NCBI GenBank assembly: GCA_019671005.1
Contig: CM033744.1
Span: forward strand, 40,240,022 to 40,304,021
DNA: 64,000 nucleotides
Reading direction: 5' to 3'
Origin: Hibiscus mutabilis
Taxonomy: Eukaryota > Streptophyta > Magnoliopsida > Malvales > Malvaceae
In this document: positions 57,428 to 64,000 of the stretch, in pieces
Layout of the letters: every line of letters begins with the position of its first letter
Position numbering within the stretch: the first letter of the stretch is position 1
Translations under genes and position numbers: made by a program
Notes under the pieces: generated by a model
Databases searched by the model: none
Told to the model about the DNA's origin: nothing
Seen by the model: the letters and a program-made list of their open reading frames with translations, nothing else

Positions 57428-59504
57428 TCACCTAGAATAACCGGATGGTGGGTAACCGGGGGCTGGGTAACCGGTTGGCGGGTACTGTGCAGGAGGATAT
57501 GCAGATGGTGGGTAACCTTGAGGTGGTGGATAAGGCTGTCCATATGCTGCTGGTGGATAGCCAGCTGAAGGAGGAATTGCTTGATCAAGGCGAGACATAT
57601 GCTGAACAGGGGGGACTGCCATTGGTTGCGGACCGAACTTCCCATCTCGTTTGTCCATTTCGATCTTGTGTTGTGTCTGTAACCAATGAAAATTTACGAA
57701 ATGGTTCAGAATAAGGATAACAAAAATGACCATTTGCATGTTTTGAAACTCTTCTTACCTGCATACATGCACAGACCCTGCAAAGGAAAATAAAGCCGAA
57801 TCGTCAGTGTATTGTCTTTAGGGAAAATTAACTTGAGATAGAGAGTTCTGAATGGAACAGAATACTTTACGTGCAATAAACCATATCGGCCAAACAGTTC
57901 AGTAACTGTGCTGCCTCTTGAATCTCATCACTTCCAACAATCATGGCAACTATGGAAAATATGCAGGCAACTTGTTGCAGGCAAAACATGAAACCCTAAA
58001 CATCAAGTGGCAATATGTTTAATCAATGGCCAACGAGTGCAGATGTAATTAAGATACATTAGATGGGGAGAGGGGTACATTACAATAATGCAATTGTCAC
58101 ATTTTGTTGTTTGAATGTTGAATTCATCTTGCAACAGAAATCGGGTCGAAGCCACCGAGTTTCCAAAGCAGAGAAAAACCTGGAAATGATAAACAAATGA
58201 TAATGAACTAAATTACAAGATACGAATGGAAGCCAACTACAACACCCATGCCAACTAACAGAAATATTTTGAAAGAAAGCCGCACAAAATGTTATTATAT
58301 ACCTCTTACAACAATTAGGATAACTTAACATGAAATGGGTTACGTAGAACACCGCGCTTTCTAAAATAATAAAATGTCCTTTCCACCCTCTCCTTTCCCA
58401 CATTGTACAACATGAATTTTGCCTATAGACATCAGCTAAAGATTCTTTTACCCAGAGCTAGATCTTGTACAAATTGTTCATATAGTTATTGTAAATGCAG
58501 GTCAATCTCTCCATCTCTACAATTTCTGTTTTGGGGTGAGAATCGAACTTTCAAGCTTATAAATTAAGACACAAGTCAAAGTAACAAAAAAAAGGCAATA
58601 GAGACCATATAGCCAAACTTCCAAACCCTACCTCAGTGCAAAGGCAAAACTCAGGGCATTTTCGTTCTCCACACCTACCACTACATGGCATATAACCAGC
58701 GCAACATGTATACCTACAACAAAAACAAAATGACATGTTTAAGCCAACATATCACTTCCTCAACTTGTAATCAAAGAGGGACCAAACACAACAATTACCT
58801 TGACATGTCATTGTAAAGCGCTCGTTTCCGAAGCATGTAGGATACACATGGTCCACTGCAGTAAAACAAAAACAACAATGTATATTTAACAGAAGTTTAC
58901 TCTTAGAATTCAAATGGTTCGGAAATCGTCAAAGGAAGGAGAAAAATCATCAGTTTATGCACAACACTGCACATCGATCAGTAGCATGTTCAATTTCCAG
59001 GTTGAAAGTGTATAACTCCACATAACAAAGAAATCAAAATCCTAGTGGCAGAATGAGACATTGTGGATCCAATTTAGAACAGAAATGTGAAAATCAGGCA
59101 GAGTCAACCCTAGGTCACCCCAGTCACCAAAGTCTCAATCTTTAAACCCTAAACCATCAGTAATGAAAAGAATCCTTGTTGCAGCTAACTAAACAAAAGA
59201 AAAAAACAATAAAAAACGCAAAGTTCAAGAGAATCAAAATCAGATCTACAACACCAAAATAAATAAACAAAAGATCCGGAATTACTTACCACCAAAAAGC
59301 CAAGCAGCAATCTGCAAACAAAAAAAAGATTCATAACTAATCAATCAAACTTAAAAATTAAAAAGAAACAGAAACAAAAACAAAAACAGGGAAAGAAGAA
59401 TTACAAGGAGGGTCTTGTTGAATGGTGCTCATGAGATCGGTGTGCCAGAGATTTCGAAAGTTCTGGCGGAGCTGCATCTTGTCCAGGTATTCTTGCGACG
59501 GCAT
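57428..59504 (-). CDS. PLAC8-family cysteine-rich membrane protein (At4g23470-like)
   Basis: Eight minus-strand exons (59504-59405, 59311-59290, 58855-58799, 58713-58632, 58179-58084, 57995-57871, 57777-57759, 57676-57428) join to 750 nt, 249 residues. Start MPSQEYLDKMQLRQNFRNLW. The Cys-rich core has YCCLAFWCGPCVSYMLRKRA, YTCCAGYMPCSGRCGE, KCPEFCLCTEVFLCFGNSVA and CDNCIIGFMFCLQQVACIF, including hydrophobic segments likely in the membrane. The conserved VYCTVCACMQTQHKIEMDKR and QPMAVPPVQHMSR follow. The tail (~200-249) is Gly-Tyr-Pro-Pro repeats (QGYPPSAYPP, TGYPAPGYPPSGY), as in rhodopsin-like tails. PLAC8 relatives act in cell-size control or metal/calcium handling; the role of this subgroup is unknown. 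Exons 2 (22 nt) and 7 (19 nt) are micro-exons. All frames and splice sites are intact. Confidence 0.9.
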
Positions 59505-60779
59505 GATTTCTGAAACCTAAAAAACACTAGCAGAGAAAACAAGAGAGATTGAAAGGGAAGAATAAGAGGAATGGAAACGTTGTTTTTGAAGAATAAATGG
59601 CGATGGTGGAAGTCAAGAAGGGGGAGCCTTTTGGCTTGAGATTTAGCTTAAAAACCAAGACTTCAAGACTGTGAATTTAAAGGAAATGAATTCCCAACGC
59701 AGACCGCAACGAGAAGCCCAAGGGAAAATGGAGAATAAAAAAAAACAAGCGATTTGCTTTAATTGTAATGTAACTTCCACAGCTACAGTTATTTTGCAAT
59801 TTCAATTGATTCCGCTGGTTTAATTGCATAATAAGTACTTATATTATGTTTTTTTTCTTTCAGATTTACATTTTACTGTAATTCAATTATTTTAATCATT
59901 ATATTGAAAAGCATATTATATATATATAATAATAATTTGAAGAAGAAAATTCATGTTTCAAAAAATAAAATAATTGGGAACTGAAAAAGTTACAATGGAG
60001 TACTTAACTTCATAAAAAAGCACACATAATGGAGGGACCTCTTTACAAAATTTGACCCATTTAGTTCAACGGCCTTTGTGGATTTTATTACATTAATGCC
60101 ATTGAATTAGTCATATCCGGAAAGGGAAAAGGATCAAAACGATTATGGGTTTCTTATTCAAATACAAATTATTGAGATTCAATTCAAGGGTATTGAATGA
60201 TTACCAAAATATTTTCTTTATTTTATTTATGTTCATTTCCGGCAGAAAATATATCATTTTGGTATACTATTAATATCTAATTTATTTATTGACTAATTTA
60301 GATTTAATACTGTTGTGGGAATAGCCACAAGTATGTCTATTGGGGGTGTCGGTTGATACTCAAAATTTTTAAAAAATTATATTTTTATGTAATATATATA
60401 ATTAAAAATATGTATAATTGACACCCCTTTATAAATAAATTGACACCCCTTTATAGATAATTAGCTTCTCTTAAATATCGTTAAAAAAAATGATACACTT
60501 TATATAAATTTTTGGCTCTGCCCCTGGGTACTGTAAAAGTTTATTATAATGACAACGTTCCCAAATTAGTTGTTCCATTCACAAAACTATAATTTAAACC
60601 TCTAATTTTATTTAAAAAAATTAATGTTTTATCTCACTAAATCAACTAATTACGATAAAAATATCATTTTATTTATTGTATTAGGTAAACACAATTTATT
60701 TAGAAAAATGAACATTAACAAGTTTTTCGTATTTGGATGCAGGCATTTTCAATATTAAAATAATTAAATATTTGTATTT
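59505..60779. other. 5' flank of the PLAC8 gene, then AT-rich spacer
   Basis: 59505-59760 is the presumed 5' UTR and promoter (GA-rich on the gene strand). Beyond it is AT-rich with no gene. 60345-60520 repeats 'attgacacccctttata' twice (60417-60450). Confidence 0.4.
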
Positions 60780-61032
60780 GGGTAAAACTTTGATACACAA
60801 GCATGTGTATTTACACTATAAGAACCTAATTCCTAAATTCCTAACCCTAACCCTAAAAAACTAAACCCTAAATCTTAAACCCTATACACTAAATTCTAAA
60901 CACTAATCTTAAATTATAAACCCTACAACATAAACCCCTAAATCTTAAACCCTAAACTAAAACCTTAACCCCTAAAACTAAAAGACACGTGTAAACTAAA
61001 GTTTATATGACATGTGTATCAAAATTTTTTCC
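60780..61032. mobile_element. Telomere-like MITE, copy 4
   Basis: Ends 'gggtaaaactttgatacac' and the complement of 'ggaaaaaattttgatacac'. Flanking 9-mers match at 7 of 9 ('tttgtattt', 'tttatatat'). The interior closely matches copies 2 and 3; a ~22-bp sub-terminal block is missing at the left. Confidence 0.82.
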
Positions 61033-62976
61033 TTTATATATATACAAAAAAAAAAAAATAAGCAACCAGGCGGGAAAAGTCTATAAATTGTAGTTTTCTG
61101 GTACGCTATGAAAAAGTCTTGCATCATTTATTGTTCAACTTCCATGTATGCATACATAACCTACGAATAAAGGTTTCACTCAAAATAAAATAATTAATAA
61201 TCAGGGACCGATCATGACAGCCAGGTTCCGTTGAGGGGTGTATTTAAAATATTTTAATAAAAATTAAAAATGTTAAAAGTGACTTGATTAAAAAAGATTT
61301 AAAATTGTTGAAATATAATAATATTTTTTAAATTTTTAAAAGATTAAATTAAAAATTTTAAAATTTTTAAAGGAGTAAAAATAAATTATCTAAGTTTTAG
61401 GATGACCAATGCCCACAGACTCTCGCTCCGCATCTGTTAGTAATACTAAACATATCATTTACTTCTATATTATCTGTATTCTTCTTAGGTAATATAAATA
61501 TATTATTTTATGGTCTAATAATAATTTAGTTTTAATAAATTTAAATATTAAATAAACTATTTTTATTTCAATTTTGAGTTTAATGTTTAATAAGTTCTTG
61601 TGTTTTTTAAGTTCAATAATCTATCCTCTTTTAATGTTCGATCGTGACTCTGTAAAAATTATCATTTAGTAAATATATCATTTACTTCTATACTTTCTAC
61701 ATGACGTTTGATAAATTTTCATTTAGTAAAATAATAAAACTGTATGCATAACATGTAGTCTTTGGACTACACAATCGGTTTATGGATTTTGTTTAGGGTA
61801 TAAGAATTTAGTTTGTAAAGTTTATAATTTAGAATTTATAGTTAAAGTTAAGCATTTTAAGATTATGGATTTAATTTTTTTGTTTTAAAGAGTAAACATG
61901 CATGTTTGTTAAATTTTTTACGCATGTGTAACAAAAAAATACTCTTTGTGAAATACGTTCTTATAGTACAGTTTTTTACATTGAGTTTATTGTTGCCTCT
62001 CCAGTTTACTGTTAATTAATTATCTTATTGATCTATCTCTATTTCGGACCACCTCAAATATGTTGTGTTTGAGTTATTTAATTCAATTTTTAATGTGTTG
62101 TTATGTTATATATCTTTTATCGTCGACAGAGTTCTAAGAACGATAAGTTTCAAATTTCATTGATAATCTCTTTCTAGTCTCTTGAATATAATTTTGAGGT
62201 CTGTTTCACTAAAAAAATATCATAACGTGCATAAATTTAAGCTTGAACCACGCAGCTATTGAATATATGATCTCTATCATTCTTCGTTTGATGGACCTGA
62301 TCTTATCACCGTCCTCGTATAGTCTACCGTTTTGATTGACAAGCTGAGCCTCCGACCACTCAAACCTTCAATAGCCGAGAAGTATTTTTTTTTTCTTTTC
62401 AATTTTGTTCCAATTTTCACTTGCTCTCCTTTTTTTTAAGATTTTTTAGTGGCATTCGTTCGATCGGGATCCTCTTTTTTCCCATTTTGTGCATAGATTT
62501 AAATAGGAGTCTTTGGGATTGGTGTGACTGTCAAATTTGTAAGGAATAAGATGATGCAATAGCGATCAAGTTTGATTCTTGAATTGGATTGTTGAGGATG
62601 TCGTGGATGAACGACCGACCGATTTTAGGAAAGAAAAGTCTTGGTTGGGGTTAACGGCAGCGGGTGAAATAGGAGCGAGAACGATTAACATCTCCGGAAG
62701 TCATCCTTATTTATCGAGGGCTCAACGATATAAATTATTAATTTTTAAGGGATTAAAATATAATTTTACTATTATTCTAATTTATTTTTTAATTTTTTTT
62801 TTAAAATTTAGAGAGAGTGGCCCCACCAGTCTCTGCTGAGTGTTTGCCTCTAAAATTTAGGGTTTAAAAGATTTGAATTTAAATATGAGGTTGATATATG
62901 CCAGATAGGCAGGGACGGATGTATGTAGGGACAATGAAGGATCTAAAAATTTAAAAATAAAGATATAAACGCTCTC
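61033..62976. other. AT-rich spacer without recognised genes
   Basis: 61730-61940 has TTTAGGGTTTA-like text and 'gcatgtgtaacaaaaaa' that may be a degraded telomere-like MITE in the opposite orientation. The 86-aa frame at 62579-62839 (MNWIVEDVVDERPTDFRK...) matches nothing I know. Confidence 0.4.
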
Positions 62977-63361
62977 AGGGATGAACATTTTACCTGACCT
63001 GATCGGGTCGGATTTTTTAATTAAAATTTCAGTTTTTGGTCGGGTTCGGATTTATAGTGAAAAAAATCAGATTCGACCGAACACGAGACTAATAGTGTAA
63101 TTTTCCCTTATATTTTTAGTAATATTTATAATAATATCCCTCTTTATATATATTTTTAAAATTGAGTCCTTAAAATTAATTTTTTTTATTTATAAATTTG
63201 TCTTTAAAATTATGTTTTTACAATTAAGTCCCTAAAATTATTTTTTATAATTAAATTTTTTAAATTTATTTTTTTAATAAGTCAGGTCGAATTTTTTAAA
63301 GGGTGTAGTCGAATCAAGTTTAGAATAATTATTTTTAAATCAGGTACCCGTGTCCATCCTT
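62977..63361. mobile_element. Probable hAT-like MITE
   Basis: Left 'agggatgaacattttacctga' and right complement 'aaggatggacacgggtacctga' are imperfect inverted ends. Flanks 'aaacgctc' and 'ttacgctc' agree at 6 of 8. Sub-terminal 'gatcgggtcggat' motifs. Confidence 0.5.
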
Positions 63362-63517
63362 ATTACGCTCCCCTTCATAGTTATGCGCCAACTTGCTTAG
63401 CCACATGTGATTTGCAAATAAAGATAATGGAAAAAACCGAAATATAAAAAAAAAATTATTTGAAGATAACACCAAAAAAGACAAATTTAAATGTCTCTTT
63501 TCTAGGTCATCCCAAGT

Positions 63518-64000
63518 AGGGGTGAGCAACGAAACCGAGAAAATCAAAAAATTGACTCGAACCGGGCTATGCGGTTCAGTTAAGTTCGTGTTTGCATGTT
63601 GAGATTCGATTTTTGATTCGATTTAAAATTCAAGCTTCTCAATTTGGTTCGGTTTTGGGTTTTTTATATAGAACTCGTTTATTCCATATCAACCCGAATT
63701 AAAAAATACATTATAATCCATATCAAATATATTTTAAAGATAGTCTCTTGAAATATTTTGATTTGTTTTTAAGACATTTTCTTGGAATATTTTGATATAT
63801 TTTAATAATATTAAGTTAATTGAATATTGTGTTTCAAATTGAAATATGTTTTTATAATATTTACTATTCAAGAGTTGTTTTACTATTTTGAATATTTGAG
63901 TTTTGTTTTAATCAAACAATATATTAGACTACATATTTATGTTCTAAGTTGGGTGATGTAAAATCATTGAGTGGATATTAATTAAATGAATGTTTTATGT
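63518..64000. mobile_element. hAT-like element, left end only (cut by window edge)
   Basis: Begins 'taggggtgagcaacgaaacc' and continues with 'ggttcagttaagttcg' and 'ggttcggttttggg' motifs like other hAT non-autonomous elements here. The right end would lie beyond 64000. Confidence 0.45.

Noticed and set aside
62579..62839. 86-aa open frame as a small gene
   Set aside because: No similarity, no neighbouring exons, AT-rich repeat context.

Overview
This is plant nuclear DNA, almost certainly from a eudicot and most likely a rosid. Malvaceae (cotton relatives) is my best guess from repeat style and protein flavour, but that is inference. The evidence is GT-AG and GC-AG introns, AT-rich spacers, plant-only protein families (BEL1-like homeodomain, DUF604 glycosyltransferase, PLAC8, PLS-class PPR) and many plant transposon families (MULE, hAT, L1-type LINE, Copia, Tat/Ogre-like Gypsy).

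Layout. 1-7400 is repeat-dominated: a Gypsy-type LTR remnant, a composite hAT element, a fold-back repeat and an LTR-like stretch full of small palindromes. 7565-17936 is a gene island: a broken beta-carotene hydroxylase, an intact SnoaL/NTF2-like plastid protein, a decayed PPR gene, an 825-bp MULE and an intact DUF604 glycosyltransferase. 18000-24600 holds a hAT element, a duplicated MITE and an intact BEL1-like homeobox gene. 25000-40500 is a transposon field with a Tat/Ogre-like LTR, LINE fragments with target-site duplications, a collapsed Copia element and MITEs. 41089-45855 holds an AT74-type phosphoglycerate-mutase-like gene with one frameshift and a heavily mutated BTB/POZ gene. 46143-49174 is a complete 3,032-bp MULE carrying a GRF zinc-finger gene and two nested hAT elements. 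52430-54336 is a V-ATPase subunit E gene with an early stop codon. 57428-59504 is an intact PLAC8-family gene with two micro-exons. The rest to 64000 is MITEs and spacer.

Four of the nine genes are intact along their reading frames (NTF2-like, DUF604, BEL1-like, PLAC8). The other five (BCH, PPR, AT74-like, BTB/POZ, V-ATPase E) carry lesions. The genes do not form a pathway. The most noteworthy items are the GRF-carrying MULE with datable nested insertions, a MITE family whose interior imitates telomere repeats, and the cluster of broken genes, which means either decay of a duplicated segment or assembly errors. Exon boundaries were worked out by hand from reading frames and splice signals; no database search was possible.
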